Positions 32,855-42,200 are shown, numbered from the stretch's first letter. The stretch is DNA of 64,000 nucleotides from JAFKKS01 sp050187875 (GCA_050187875.1 JBFWXB010000027.1:5145-69144); one strand, 5' to 3'. Notes: generated by a model not told the origin, from the sequence alone. Numbers and translations are program-made.

Positions 32855-33080
32855 TTGTGCCATGATCGCCTTGGCCCGGAGGGCAGGCGCGGCCGGGGAT
32901 AGCTAACGTCTCGCGGCCAATATGGCAAGCCGCACGCGATCCAGCCGTCCCCGCCGGCGCGCGGATGAGGGGCTGAAAGCCTACGTTTTTCAAGGCTGTC
33001 GCGATCCCTAACCCTTCCTTCATGTTCGCTCTCTAATTTTCACGAGCCCGCAGAATGCGTGGTGCGTTGGAGTCGAGAAC

Positions 33081-34169
33081 ATGACCGCCCAGGGAGCCCT
33101 GATTAAAGACGTCGAAAACGTCGTGCGGGGGGCCTCACCCCTTCGGCGCGCCAATGCGTTGAAGCAGGTCACGACGCTGTTCCTGCATGGGGCCGGGGCT
33201 TTCAGCGACGCCCAGATCGAGCTGTTCGACGACGTCTTCCGCCGCCTCGTCATCGAGATCGAGGCCGCTGCGCTGGTCGACCTCGCGCAGACCCTGGCGC
33301 CGATCGCGAGCGCGCCGCCCGGCATCATCCGCACGCTCGCCCACGACAACGATATAGCGGTCGCCGGGCCCGTCTTGTCGCAGTCGCCGCGGCTCACCGA
33401 CGAGGACCTCATCGTCATCGCGCAGAACAAGCCGCAGGCGCACCTCCTGGCGATTTCCGGCCGCAAGCAGGTCTCCGAGCATGTCACCAACGAACTCGTT
33501 CGCCGCGGCGACCTCGCCGTGCTCGACAAGATCGTCAGCAACCAGGCGGCACGGTTCTCGGACGCCGGCTTCGCCGTGCTGGTGAGCCGCGCTGCCGGCG
33601 ACCGCGCGCTTTCCGATCGGGTCGGCAGCCGCGCCGACATTCCCGCGCCTTTGTTTCGCAAGCTCGTCGCGCAGGCGACGGCGACGGTGCGCGAGCGCCT
33701 CATCGGCGCAACGGGCGGGAAGGCGCAGGACGACATCGCCCGCGTCACCGAGAAGGCGGCCGACGACATCATGCTGACCGGTCTTGGAGGGCGTGATTAC
33801 GCGGCGGTCAGCCGGCGCATCGATGTCGCGTATGGAACGCTCGAAGACATGGAAGCGCGCCTCGTCGCCTTCGCCGCCGAAGGGCGCGTCGAGGAGACGG
33901 TGGTCGCCATCTCGCAAATCTGCAGGCTTTCGATCGAGGTCGCCGACCGGCTGGTGAATGGCGGGCGGCCCGATTCCTTCCTGATCCTCGGCAAGGCGAT
34001 GCAGTTCCAGTGGTCGACGGTCGCCGCGGTCATCGCGTTGCAACTCGGCGCCGATACGCCGGCGATCGAACGCGCGCGCGGACAGTTCGATCGTCTTTCG
34101 AGCGCGACATCGGAGCGCGTGCTCGGCTTCTGGCAGGCACGCGCCCCGGCCGCGGCAGCGGCGCATTGA
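33081..34169 (+). CDS. DUF2336 domain-containing protein
   Basis: 362 residues. The N-terminal half carries DUF2336 features (FDDVFRRLVIEIEAAALVDL, LAPIASAPPGIIRTLAHD, LLAISGRKQVSEHVTNELV) and consists of HEAT-like helical pairs. Related alphaproteobacterial proteins have been suggested to have regulatory roles, but the molecular function is unknown. It is the first chromosomal gene past the tRNA and is on the plus strand, apart from the trmB-miaB series. Confidence 0.8.
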   Translation: MTAQGALIKDVENVVRGASPLRRANALKQVTTLFLHGAGAFSDAQIELFDDVFRRLVIEIEAAALVDLAQTLAPIASAPPGIIRTLAHDNDIAVAGPVLSQSPRLTDEDLIVIAQNKPQAHLLAISGRKQVSEHVTNELVRRGDLAVLDKIVSNQAARFSDAGFAVLVSRAAGDRALSDRVGSRADIPAPLFRKLVAQATATVRERLIGATGGKAQDDIARVTEKAADDIMLTGLGGRDYAAVSRRIDVAYGTLEDMEARLVAFAAEGRVEETVVAISQICRLSIEVADRLVNGGRPDSFLILGKAMQFQWSTVAAVIALQLGADTPAIERARGQFDRLSSATSERVLGFWQARAPAAAAAH

Positions 34170-34193
34170 TTCGGAGAGCGAGGCGACCATCAT

Positions 34194-34356
34194 CCCTCCC
34201 CGGAGGGGAGGGTGGACGACGCACTCGGGTCGGCGCTTTTGCGCCGCCCGAGCACAGGCTCCGCGTCGGCCGGGTGGGGACAAGCTGCAAGATTACCCCA
34301 CCCGTCTCCTCACTCGCTGTGCTCGCTCGGAGCCACCCTCCCCTGCGGGGAGGGAT
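34194..34356. repeat. Intergenic inverted repeat with CCCTCCCC ends
   Basis: CCCTCCCCGGAGGGGAGGG at the left and ACCCTCCCCTGCGGGGAGGG at the right frame a GC-rich core containing inner inverted segments. Similar elements are scattered between genes in Hyphomicrobiales genomes. It lies between the convergent DUF2336 and trmB genes and could also stop transcription. Confidence 0.65.
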
Positions 34357-34379
34357 AAGAACGCGGCAATCTCCGCTAG

Positions 34380-35105
34380 CTACCGCCGCACGAAAGTCAG
34401 ATACGTTCCGCGGCGACCTTCACGCAGGGCCTTCGCCTCGTAGCGCGTGCCGCCGAAGCCCGGCCAGGGCTCGCGCCAGTCGTCGGCGCGCGTCGCCGGC
34501 CAAATGAAATCGCCTGCGCGCAGGAAGCGCCATAGCGTCCAGGCGACGTAATCGGCAATGTCGCTCGCGAAGCGGAACTCACCCCCGTTACACAAGACGC
34601 GTGCGAAGGTGGCAATCCGCTTTTCTTGCACGAAGCGGCGCTTCCAGTGGCGGCGTTTCGGCCAAGGATCGGGATAGAGAAGGGTGATGCGTTCAAGCGA
34701 CGCCGGCGGCAGCCAGCGCAGAAGCTCCTCCGCGTCACCCGCATGCAGACGGATGTTGCGCAAGCCTGCGGATTTGATCGCGGCCAGCGCTTTCGCCATG
34801 CCGTTGACGAAGGGCTCGCAGCCGATGAAGCCGATGTCGGGATGCGCCATCGCCTCAGCGATGAGATTCTCGCCACCGCCGAAGCCGATCTCCAGCCGCA
34901 CGGCGCGGGTCGTGTCGGGAAAGAGTGCTGAGAGGCTCAGCGGCGCGGGCGATGCGAGGTCGAGCGCGAGCCGCGGCAGCAGCGTGTCGAAAAGTTCTGC
35001 CTGTCCCGCGCGCAGGCGATGTCCTTTGCGGCGGCCAAAAAACGCGCCGCCGCCCGCGGGCGGCGCGCCCGCAAGCGGCGACGGAGAGCCTGAGCGAGGC
35101 GCCAG
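34380..35105 (-). CDS. trmB: tRNA (guanine-N7-)-methyltransferase, probable CTG start
   Basis: Makes m7G46 in tRNA using SAM. Motifs are EIGFGGGENLIAEA (SAM binding), GCEPF, LLYPDPWPKRRHWKRRFV and a C-terminal FGGTRYEAKA. The first ATG/GTG/TTG codon of this frame is the GTG at 34901, inside the SAM motif. The conserved FFGRRKGHRLR segment lies upstream in the same open frame. I therefore place the start at CTG 35105. It lies 6 nt after GGAG and 11 nt after the metK stop, and gives 241 residues, the usual length. The sequence shows the missing canonical codon directly; use of CTG is inference. Confidence 0.85.
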   Translation of the reverse strand: MAPRSGSPSPLAGAPPAGGGAFFGRRKGHRLRAGQAELFDTLLPRLALDLASPAPLSLSALFPDTTRAVRLEIGFGGGENLIAEAMAHPDIGFIGCEPFVNGMAKALAAIKSAGLRNIRLHAGDAEELLRWLPPASLERITLLYPDPWPKRRHWKRRFVQEKRIATFARVLCNGGEFRFASDIADYVAWTLWRFLRAGDFIWPATRADDWREPWPGFGGTRYEAKALREGRRGTYLTFVRR

Positions 35106-35116
35106 CGCCCGCTCCG

Positions 35117-36313
35117 TTAGTTCACAACAGCGGAGCGGATCGCGTCGGCGAGGTCCGTCTTCTCCCAGGAGAAGCCGCCGTCGGCTTCCGGCGCGCGGCC
35201 GAAGTGACCGTAGGCCGAGGTGCGCGCATAGATCGGACGGTTGAGCGCAAGGTGCGCGCGGATGCCGCGCGGCGTGAGGTCCATCACCTCGCTCAGCGCC
35301 TTCTCGAGACGATCCTCCGCGACCTGTCCGGTGCCGGCGAGATCGACATAGAGCGAGAGCGGCTTGGCGACGCCGATCGCGTAGGAGAGCTGGATCGTGC
35401 AGCGCTCGGCGAGGCCTGCGGCGACAACGTTCTTCGCGAGGTAGCGCGCGGCGTAAGCGGCGGAGCGGTCGACCTTCGTCGGGTCCTTGCCGGAGAAGGC
35501 ACCGCCGCCATGCGGCGCCGCGCCGCCATAGGTGTCGACAATGATCTTGCGCCCGGTGAGGCCGCAGTCGCCGTCGGGGCCGCCGATGACGAACTTACCG
35601 GTCGGATTGACGTGCCAGACGGTGTTCTTCGTGATCCAGCCGCCGGGCAGCGCTTTCGTCACGTACGGCTCGACGAGCGTCTTGATGTCGTCGGAGGAAA
35701 GTTTCTCGTCGAGATGCTGCGTCGAGACGACGATCTGCGTCGCTTCGACGGGCTTGCCGTTGTCGTAGCGCACCGTCACCTGGCTCTTGGCGTCGGGGCC
35801 GAGCTTGTCGGTCGTGCCGGCGTGGCGCGCATCCGCCATCAGCTTGAGGATCTTGTGCGCGTAGTAGATCGGCGCCGGCATCAGCTCCGGCGTCTCGCGG
35901 CAGGCGTAGCCGAACATGATGCCCTGGTCGCCGGCGCCTTCGTCCTTGTTGCCGCTCGAGTCGACGCCTTGCGCGATGTCTGCCGACTGCGCATGCAGCA
36001 GCACCTCGACTTTCGCCTTCTCCCAATGGAAGCCGTCTTGCGCATAGCCGATTTCCTTGATCGCAGCGCGAGCGCGCTCGACGATCAGCTCAGGTGTGAT
36101 GCTTTTCGGTCCGCGCGTTTCGCCGGCGATGATCACGCGGTTGGTCGTGCAGAGCGTTTCGCAAGCGACGCGCACCTGGTTCACATCCAGACCTTCCTTC
36201 GGCGCGGCGGCGAAGAACGCGTCCACGACCTCGTCGGAAATGCGGTCGCAGACCTTGTCGGGATGTCCCTCGGACACGGACTCGCTGGTGAAGAGATAGT
36301 TCTTGCGGGACAT
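35117..36313 (-). CDS. metK: S-adenosylmethionine synthetase
   Basis: 398 residues from MSRKNYLFTSESVSEGHPDK, the standard N-terminus; a GTG-type upstream extension to 36355 is unlikely. It forms SAM from methionine and ATP. Visible are the ATP-binding FTSESVSEGHPDKV, the substrate-site GAGDQGIMFGYA, and the Gly-rich loop GGGAFSGKDPTKVDRSAAY. Full length. Co-directional with trmB downstream, which consumes SAM. About 220 bp separate it from the upstream HTH gene; I looked for a SAM riboswitch there and could not support one. Confidence 0.97.
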   Translation of the reverse strand: MSRKNYLFTSESVSEGHPDKVCDRISDEVVDAFFAAAPKEGLDVNQVRVACETLCTTNRVIIAGETRGPKSITPELIVERARAAIKEIGYAQDGFHWEKAKVEVLLHAQSADIAQGVDSSGNKDEGAGDQGIMFGYACRETPELMPAPIYYAHKILKLMADARHAGTTDKLGPDAKSQVTVRYDNGKPVEATQIVVSTQHLDEKLSSDDIKTLVEPYVTKALPGGWITKNTVWHVNPTGKFVIGGPDGDCGLTGRKIIVDTYGGAAPHGGGAFSGKDPTKVDRSAAYAARYLAKNVVAAGLAERCTIQLSYAIGVAKPLSLYVDLAGTGQVAEDRLEKALSEVMDLTPRGIRAHLALNRPIYARTSAYGHFGRAPEADGGFSWEKTDLADAIRSAVVN

Positions 36314-36536
36314 CGGCAGAGACCTTCCTTGGACGGAGACTTCGACGCCGGTCATGAGCTCAGATCATGGGCTCGGAGCAGGGCCCCGGGCTTCGGCGCC
36401 GGGATGCATTCAATCGAAAGATGGCGAGGGCAGGGCCGTCGCCGGACGCAGATGCACGGCAATGTGGCCGCGCTCGACCGCGGGGTTGTTGCAGCGTCTT
36501 TTCGCGGGGTCAAGGCCGGCAGCGATGCCGACGGCT

Positions 36537-36947
36537 TTAATCCTTGGCGTGGCCGGCGATGGCCTCGACCAGATCGACGATCCGGCGGCGAATCTTGCCG
36601 TCGGCAATCTGCTGAAAGGCCTTGACCAGGGCGAGACCGTCGGAGGTGGCCAAGAAGTCGGCGACATAGGCGGGAGATTGCGCTTCGCTGAGCCCAGGAG
36701 TGCCAGTGCCCATCCCGCTCGGCGCGCCCTCGTAGAAGAAAGCCACCGGCACCTGCAGGGTTTCGGAAATTTGCGCCATGCGGCTGGCGCCGATGCGATT
36801 GGTGCCCTTTTCGTATTTCTGGACCTGCTGGAACGTCAGGCCGAGCGCAGCACCCAGCTTCTCCTGGCTCATGCCGAGCATCATGCGGCGCATGCGCACG
36901 CGGCTTCCCACATGCTTGTCGATGGGGTTGGGCGCCTTCATCGCCAT
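36537..36947 (-). CDS. XRE-family regulator (PhrR/PraR-like)
   Basis: 136 residues from MAMKAPNPIDKHVG; longer starts are less likely. The Cro/CI helix-turn-helix is at about residues 10-65 (RMMLGMSQEKLGAALGLTFQ, QVQKYEKGTNRIGASRM), followed by a PVAFFYEG segment and a helical C-terminal dimer region. A regulator of this type sits between lnt and metK across Hyphomicrobiales. It is related to PhrR of Sinorhizobium (acid-inducible) and PraR of Azorhizobium (repressor of surface and toxin genes). The target is not predictable here. Confidence 0.85.
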   Translation of the reverse strand: MAMKAPNPIDKHVGSRVRMRRMMLGMSQEKLGAALGLTFQQVQKYEKGTNRIGASRMAQISETLQVPVAFFYEGAPSGMGTGTPGLSEAQSPAYVADFLATSDGLALVKAFQQIADGKIRRRIVDLVEAIAGHAKD

Positions 36948-37152
36948 GGAATAGGTTGCTCCCGTACTCGAAACGAGGCACCGCGCTTCCGGCAATTCTC
37001 ACATATTGCAAGCATTTGCACAAAAATGGGCGGCGAACTCTAAGGCCAAAGATTGCTCGCGCGGAATGCGAAAAAAGGTGAAGAGCGGCGGCATGTTAGT
37101 TTGCCCAAAAGAGCAGTGGTACTAACCTCCGGTAGCGGTAGGGCGGTCTCTT

Positions 37153-38751
37153 TCAACGCCGACGCAGGCGCCGCTGCAGGCAGAACAGAAAGGCCGCGCC
37201 GACCAGGAGCAGCGCGCCACCATCACCCATATGGACATAGAGCGGTGGGTCGATCGGCTTCGGCAGCGGCGCATCGAGCACGGTTTCCGCGCCCAGCGGC
37301 AGCGACGCAACAACGCGGCCGAGCGGGTCGACCACGGCGGAAATGCCCGTATTGGCGCCACGCACGAGCGGCAAGCCTTCTTCGATGGCGCGCACGCGCG
37401 CCTGCTGGAAATGCTGATAGGGACCGGTGCTGTTCCCGAACCAGCCATCATTGGTGAGATTCAGCATCCATCCAGGCCGCGGCCCTGTCGGCACGGCGGC
37501 GCCTGGGAAAATGATCTCGTAACAGATGAGCGGGAGCGCCGGCGGCGTGCCCGGAATAGTCAGCAGGCGCCGCCGCGCGCCCGAAAGGAAACCGCCATGC
37601 ACCTTGGTGAGCTGCTGCAGTCCGATACTTTCGAGCAGTGACTGGAGCGGCAAATATTCGCCGAACGGCACGAGATGCGTCTTGTCGTAGACGCCGAGGA
37701 TCGAACCGTCGTGGCTGATGACGTAGATCGAATTATAGGCCTGCAGCCCGCGTCCGGGCGCGGCCGGCGGCTCGCCGCGAGCGGCGCCGGTGATCAACAC
37801 AGTGCCGACCGGCAACAGGTTCGCGATCTGCGCGAGCGCATCGGGCTCGCGGGTCAACAGGAACGGAAACGCCGACTCCGGCCAGATCAGGTGCGTGATG
37901 CCGCGCAAGCCGTCGCCACCGCTACCGTCGGGGTTCTGGCGCGCGGATAGCGTAAGGTAGCGGCGCATCACCTCGGCCTTGGCGCCGTAGTTGAATTTTT
38001 TGTCCTGCGGCAGATTCGGCTGCATGATGCGCAGCTTCACGTGATCGACGAATGTCGTCGGCAGCGCCGAAAGGCGCCCAATGCCGTAGATCGCCATCAG
38101 CGCGAGAAGCGCGAGCGCCGCACCGGGCAGGAGAAGAGGGCGGGGCGTGTCCTTGCGATCGTCGGCGAGAACCGCGGGGCTTGCGAAGATCGCGACGGCG
38201 AGGAACGTCAAGCCCCATAGCCCCACAACGCTGGCGCTTTGCGCCAGCGCCAGCGGCGTGGTGAGCGCGTAGCCGAAAGCATTCCAGGGAAAGCCGCTGA
38301 GCGCATGGCCGCGCAGCCATTCGGCGGCTGTCAGGCTGGCGGCGAGCGCGAAGACGCGCGCCGGCCCTGGCGTCCACAGCGCACCGGCGAGCGCCGTCCC
38401 GATCGCGGTGAAGATCGCAAGCAGCGCCGGTAGCCCGAGCACGGCGAAGGGCATCAGCCACGCGAAAGTCTTTGCGTCGACGAGGAACGCGATGCCGACC
38501 CAATAGAGGCCGGCGACGAAATAGCCGAAGCCGAACCACCAGCCGACGGCGGCGGCGCTCATCGCCCGGCCCCAGCGGCCGGCCGCGGCGCCGTCGATCA
38601 TCCAGACGAGGACGGGGAACGTGACAAAGAGGATCGGCCAGGCATTGAAGGGCGCGAGCGCCAATGTCGAGGCGGCGCCGGCGATCCAGGCGATGGCGGC
38701 ACGGCGCCATCCCCATGCGAGCACGACGGCGTTGGCGATGCGGGTCAGCAT
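37153..38751 (-). CDS. lnt: Apolipoprotein N-acyltransferase
   Basis: 532 residues from MLTRIANAVVLAWGWRRAAI. It transfers the third acyl chain to lipoproteins at the periplasmic face of the inner membrane. An N-terminal half of about six membrane helices precedes a nitrilase-type domain. The catalytic triad segments are present: WPESAFPFLL (Glu), YDKTHLVPFGEYLP (Lys) and LICYEIIFPG (Cys). A C-terminal hydrophobic helix returns to the membrane. Normally corC lies just upstream of lnt in this cluster; here there is only a repeat. Confidence 0.95.
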   Translation of the reverse strand: MLTRIANAVVLAWGWRRAAIAWIAGAASTLALAPFNAWPILFVTFPVLVWMIDGAAAGRWGRAMSAAAVGWWFGFGYFVAGLYWVGIAFLVDAKTFAWLMPFAVLGLPALLAIFTAIGTALAGALWTPGPARVFALAASLTAAEWLRGHALSGFPWNAFGYALTTPLALAQSASVVGLWGLTFLAVAIFASPAVLADDRKDTPRPLLLPGAALALLALMAIYGIGRLSALPTTFVDHVKLRIMQPNLPQDKKFNYGAKAEVMRRYLTLSARQNPDGSGGDGLRGITHLIWPESAFPFLLTREPDALAQIANLLPVGTVLITGAARGEPPAAPGRGLQAYNSIYVISHDGSILGVYDKTHLVPFGEYLPLQSLLESIGLQQLTKVHGGFLSGARRRLLTIPGTPPALPLICYEIIFPGAAVPTGPRPGWMLNLTNDGWFGNSTGPYQHFQQARVRAIEEGLPLVRGANTGISAVVDPLGRVVASLPLGAETVLDAPLPKPIDPPLYVHMGDGGALLLVGAAFLFCLQRRLRRR

Positions 38752-38790
38752 CAGATCGAGAGGTTGGCGGCTGGGCGATAGGTCGAAACC

Positions 38791-38893
38791 GTCATCCTGA
38801 GGTGCGAGGCGCAAAGCGCCGAGCCTCGAAGGACGACGGCCCGTGTCTTGGCCATCCTTCGAGGCGCGGCTTTGCCGCGCACCTCAGGATGAC
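38791..38893. repeat. Palindromic intergenic repeat, CATCCTGAGG family, copy 1
   Basis: Begins GTCATCCTGAGGTGCG and ends CGCACCTCAGGATGAC. Inner inverted blocks include GAGCCTCGAAGGA and TCCTTCGAGGC. A second copy is at 54178-54285. It occupies the gap between lnt and ybeY where corC is expected. Confidence 0.85.
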
Positions 38894-38937
38894 GACATCG
38901 AGAGTGGCGGCAGTTCTGCTGCAACTGGTTATGTCTC

Positions 38938-39477
38938 TCAGGACGCATAAGGATCGGGAATGTCGATTCGCGCGAGAATCGCACGTTCCAGCGCCTCCAT
39001 CACCTCCGCGTCCGTATCTTTCTCGTGGTCGTAGCCGGCAAGATGCAGAAAGCCGTGGATCGCGAGGTGCGCCGCGTGGTCGGCGAAGGGCTTGCCGCCT
39101 TCCTGCGCCTCGCGCGCCGTGGTCCCGTAAGCGATGATGACATCGCCCCAATGGACGGGCGCGCCTGGTGCGCTTTCGCCGCGTGGCGCGGGGAAGGACA
39201 GCACATTGGTCGGCTTGTCCTGCCCGCGCCAATCGCGATTGAGCGCGCGCACGGCGGCATCATCGCTGAGCGCGAGCGCAAGTGCCACATTACCGGCGTC
39301 GCTAGGTAATGGCGTCACCGGCTTCGGCGCATCCTTTTCGCACAGCCGCGCGGCGGCGGCCGCAATCGCCTTGCGCAGATGCGCCGCGATCTTCGCCTCG
39401 CGCTTCCATTGCGACGATTGAACAAGGACTTCAACCTTCGGCGCCCCGGCTTTGATGCCGCGCCGACGGGGTGTCAC
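38938..39477 (-). CDS. ybeY: Endoribonuclease YbeY (rRNA maturation)
   Basis: 179 residues. The zinc-binding HLAIHGFLHLAGYDHEKD motif gives the three His ligands near the C-terminus. RDWRGQDKPTNVLSFPAP is the second family block. YbeY takes part in 16S rRNA 3' maturation and ribosome quality control. Its start overlaps the phoH stop by 4 bp, so the two are translationally coupled. Confidence 0.95.
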   Translation of the reverse strand: MTPRRRGIKAGAPKVEVLVQSSQWKREAKIAAHLRKAIAAAAARLCEKDAPKPVTPLPSDAGNVALALALSDDAAVRALNRDWRGQDKPTNVLSFPAPRGESAPGAPVHWGDVIIAYGTTAREAQEGGKPFADHAAHLAIHGFLHLAGYDHEKDTDAEVMEALERAILARIDIPDPYAS

Positions 39478-40511
39478 AGGTGCCCCTCGCGGCGCGCTTG
39501 TACCGCCGCGTCGTAGGCGGCGACGATGCGGCCAACCAGCTCGTGGCGCACGACATCTGTCGCCGTGAATGTCGCAAAGCCGACGCCCTCGACGTCCTGA
39601 AGCAGCTCCAGCGCCTCGACCAGTCCGGACTTCTGTCCGCCGGGAAGGTCGATCTGGCTCGGATCGCCATTGACGATCATGTGCGAGTTCTCGCCGAGCC
39701 GCGTAAGGAACATCTTCATCTGCATCGACGTGGTGTTTTGCGCTTCGTCGAGAATGATGGCGGCGTTGGCGAGCGTGCGGCCACGCATGAAGGCGAGCGG
39801 CGCGATCTCGATCTCGCCCGTCTGCAGTGCGCGCTCGACGATGCGCGCATCCATGAGGTCATAGAGCGCGTCATAAACCGGGCGCAGGTAGGGATCGACC
39901 TTCTCGCGCATGTCGCCGGGCAGGAAGCCGAGGCGCTCGCCCGCCTCGACCGCGGGTCGCGAGAGGATGATGCGGTCGACTTCTTTGCGCTCGTAGAGCG
40001 CGATGCAATGCGCGACCGCAAGCCACGTCTTGCCCGTACCCGCCGGACCGGTGCCGAAGACGAGCGCGTTGCGCTTGAGCGCGCGCAGATACGCGTCTTG
40101 CGCGGGCGTGCGCGCGCGGACCGGACGCTTGCGCAGATTGATCTCGGTGAAGCCGCCGCCTTTGCCTTCCGCATCGGCGGGAAAGAGCGAGCCTTGCGCC
40201 AGCGATTGGCGCACCGCGCCTTCGACGTCGCCCGGCGCGAGGTCGCGGCCGCGCTTGAGCTGTTCGTAGAGGCCTTCCAAGACGCGCTTCGCCTGTGCGA
40301 TGGCGTCGCGTGCGCCCTCGAGGGCGACGTGGTTGCCGCGCTGCTCGGCGGTGACGTTGAGGCGGCGTTCGATCAGGCTGAGGTTCTGCCCGTACTGGCC
40401 GAACAGGATCGAAGCGAGCCGATTGTCGTCGAAGGCGAGGTCGACCTGGTGGCGGGAGCCCGCCGCAAGCGCGGCCGGCGAGGGATGGGCGGTCTGTGCA
40501 GGGGGGCGCAA
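39474..40511 (-). CDS. PhoH-family ATPase
   Basis: 345 residues. An N-terminal KH-like region (RLASILFGQYGQNLSLIERR) is followed by the PhoH ATPase with GPAGTGKTWLAVAHCIALYE (Walker A, about residue 165), IILSRPAVEAGERLGFLPGD and AAIILDEAQNTT (Walker B). It is an RNA-associated ATPase usually encoded with YbeY and thought to act in RNA metabolism. It lies between miaB (8 bp gap) and ybeY (4 bp overlap). Confidence 0.93.
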   Translation of the reverse strand: MRPPAQTAHPSPAALAAGSRHQVDLAFDDNRLASILFGQYGQNLSLIERRLNVTAEQRGNHVALEGARDAIAQAKRVLEGLYEQLKRGRDLAPGDVEGAVRQSLAQGSLFPADAEGKGGGFTEINLRKRPVRARTPAQDAYLRALKRNALVFGTGPAGTGKTWLAVAHCIALYERKEVDRIILSRPAVEAGERLGFLPGDMREKVDPYLRPVYDALYDLMDARIVERALQTGEIEIAPLAFMRGRTLANAAIILDEAQNTTSMQMKMFLTRLGENSHMIVNGDPSQIDLPGGQKSGLVEALELLQDVEGVGFATFTATDVVRHELVGRIVAAYDAAVQARREGHL

Positions 40512-40519
40512 GAGGTCCC

Positions 40520-42001
40520 TCAGGCTCCGGTTTGCATGGCGGCGGCACGGCGGCCGCGATCGGGTTTGACGGCGGGAGTCTGCGTCAGGGCGATGCGTCC
40601 GAGCAAGCTATAGACGCGCACATCGTCGATCGATACGGGGACAATGCGGCCGATGTCCGCCGCATCCGCCATGACCTGGACTGGCTGCAGATAGGGCGAG
40701 CGGCCGGTGATCTGGCCCGGGTGGCGGCCGGGCTTTTCGAGCAGTACGTCGAACGTGCGCCCGACGCACCGCGCATTGAACGCGGCCTGCTCGTGGTCGA
40801 TCGCGGCTTGCAGCTCCGCGAGCCGCGTCGTCTTCACCTCTTCAGGCACCTGCGCGTCCATGTCGGCGGCGGGCGTGCCCGGACGCGGTGAGTATTTGAA
40901 GGAGTACGCTGCGGCAAATCCCACCTCGGCGACGAGATCGAGGGTGGTGCGGAAATCCTTTTCCGTCTCGCCGGGAAAGCCGACGATGAAATCCGACGAC
41001 AGCGCGATGTCGGGCCGCACGGCCTTCAGCCGTTCGACGGCGCGCAGATAGTCGGCGCGCGTATGGCGGCGGTTCATCGCCGCGAGCATGCGGTCCGAAC
41101 CCGACTGCACCGGCAGATGCAGGAACGGCATCAGCGCCGGAAGGTCGCGATGTGCGGCATAGAGGTCGTCGCTCATGTCGTTCGGATGGCTCGTCGTGTA
41201 GCGAAGCCGCGCGAGGCCCGGCACGCCGCTCAGGCGCTCGAGGAGCTTCGCGAGCGACCACGTGCTGCCGTCGGCGCCCTCGCCGTGATAGGCATTCACG
41301 TTCTGCCCGATCAGCGTCACCTCGCGCACGCCCGCATCCACGAGCCGCTCGACCTCGGCGACGATCTTTGTAACCGGCCGCGAGACTTCCGCGCCGCGCG
41401 TATACGGCACGACGCAGAAGGTGCAGAATTTGTCGCAGCCTTCCTGCACCGTGACGAAGGCCGTCACGCCGCGTGCGCGGGTCGCGGCGCGCGTCGGCGG
41501 CGCGAGAAAATCGAATTTGTCCTCGGTTGCGAAGTCCGTGTCGATCACCGCGCCTTTTGCCGTGCGCGCGAGCAGCGAGGGCAGGCGGTGATAGCTCTGT
41601 GGGCCGACGACGAGGTCAACGGCCGGCGCGCGGGCGACGATCTCGGCGCCTTCCGCCTGCGCGACGCAGCCGGTGACGCCGATCGTCATGCGGCGGCCTT
41701 CGCGCGCCGCGGCGTCTTTCAAGGCGCGGATGCGTCCGAGGTCGGAATAGACCTTCTCCGCCGCCTTCTCGCGGATGTTGCAGGTGTTGAGGAGAACGAG
41801 ATCGGCATTGTCCGGCGTCGCCGTCTCGACATAGCCTTCGGCCGCGAGCGCGTCGGCCATGCGCTGCGCATCGTAGACATTCATCTGGCAGCCGAACGAC
41901 TTGATGAAGACGCGCCGCGGGGCGGTGGGCGCGAAGCCCGCGGGTTCATCCGGGCCACGTGCTGCGGGAGCATCGAAGGTGGGCTTACACGTCAAATCCA
42001 T
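40520..42001 (-). CDS. miaB: tRNA-2-methylthio-N6-dimethylallyladenosine synthase
   Basis: 493 residues from the internal ATG giving MDLTCKPTFDAP; an upstream start at 42058 is possible. It adds the methylthio group to ms2i6A37 of tRNA. The UPF0004 domain has cysteines in SFGCQMNVYD and LLNTCNIREKA. The radical SAM cluster is CDKFCTFCVVPY (CxxxCxxC). TRAM follows at the C-terminus. It is the first gene of the leftward miaB-phoH-ybeY-lnt series. Confidence 0.95.
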   Translation of the reverse strand: MDLTCKPTFDAPAARGPDEPAGFAPTAPRRVFIKSFGCQMNVYDAQRMADALAAEGYVETATPDNADLVLLNTCNIREKAAEKVYSDLGRIRALKDAAAREGRRMTIGVTGCVAQAEGAEIVARAPAVDLVVGPQSYHRLPSLLARTAKGAVIDTDFATEDKFDFLAPPTRAATRARGVTAFVTVQEGCDKFCTFCVVPYTRGAEVSRPVTKIVAEVERLVDAGVREVTLIGQNVNAYHGEGADGSTWSLAKLLERLSGVPGLARLRYTTSHPNDMSDDLYAAHRDLPALMPFLHLPVQSGSDRMLAAMNRRHTRADYLRAVERLKAVRPDIALSSDFIVGFPGETEKDFRTTLDLVAEVGFAAAYSFKYSPRPGTPAADMDAQVPEEVKTTRLAELQAAIDHEQAAFNARCVGRTFDVLLEKPGRHPGQITGRSPYLQPVQVMADAADIGRIVPVSIDDVRVYSLLGRIALTQTPAVKPDRGRRAAAMQTGA

Positions 42002-42200
42002 GCGGTGTGTCGCAACTTGTGTTCTCCGAACGGCGCCGCCGCGTCGCAACCGCGCCAATGCCCGACCGACGGCCGCCGTGGCGGAAACTCGGCCGGTTTA
42101 TCGGCTTTCGCCGCAAAAAGGAACCGTGCGCTCTGCGGCCGTCCGGCGTCGGATTCCGGCTCTTTAGTTCTCCACGCTGCACGCTATGCGCGTCTCAGGC

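Noticed and set aside
36314..36536. SAM-responsive riboswitch upstream of metK
   Set aside because: No conserved SAM-I, SAM-II or SAH core could be recognised in the 220-bp spacer.
34925..36625. 566-codon open frame opposite metK
   Set aside because: Shadow of metK and trmB; composition is typical of antisense frames and no motif is present.
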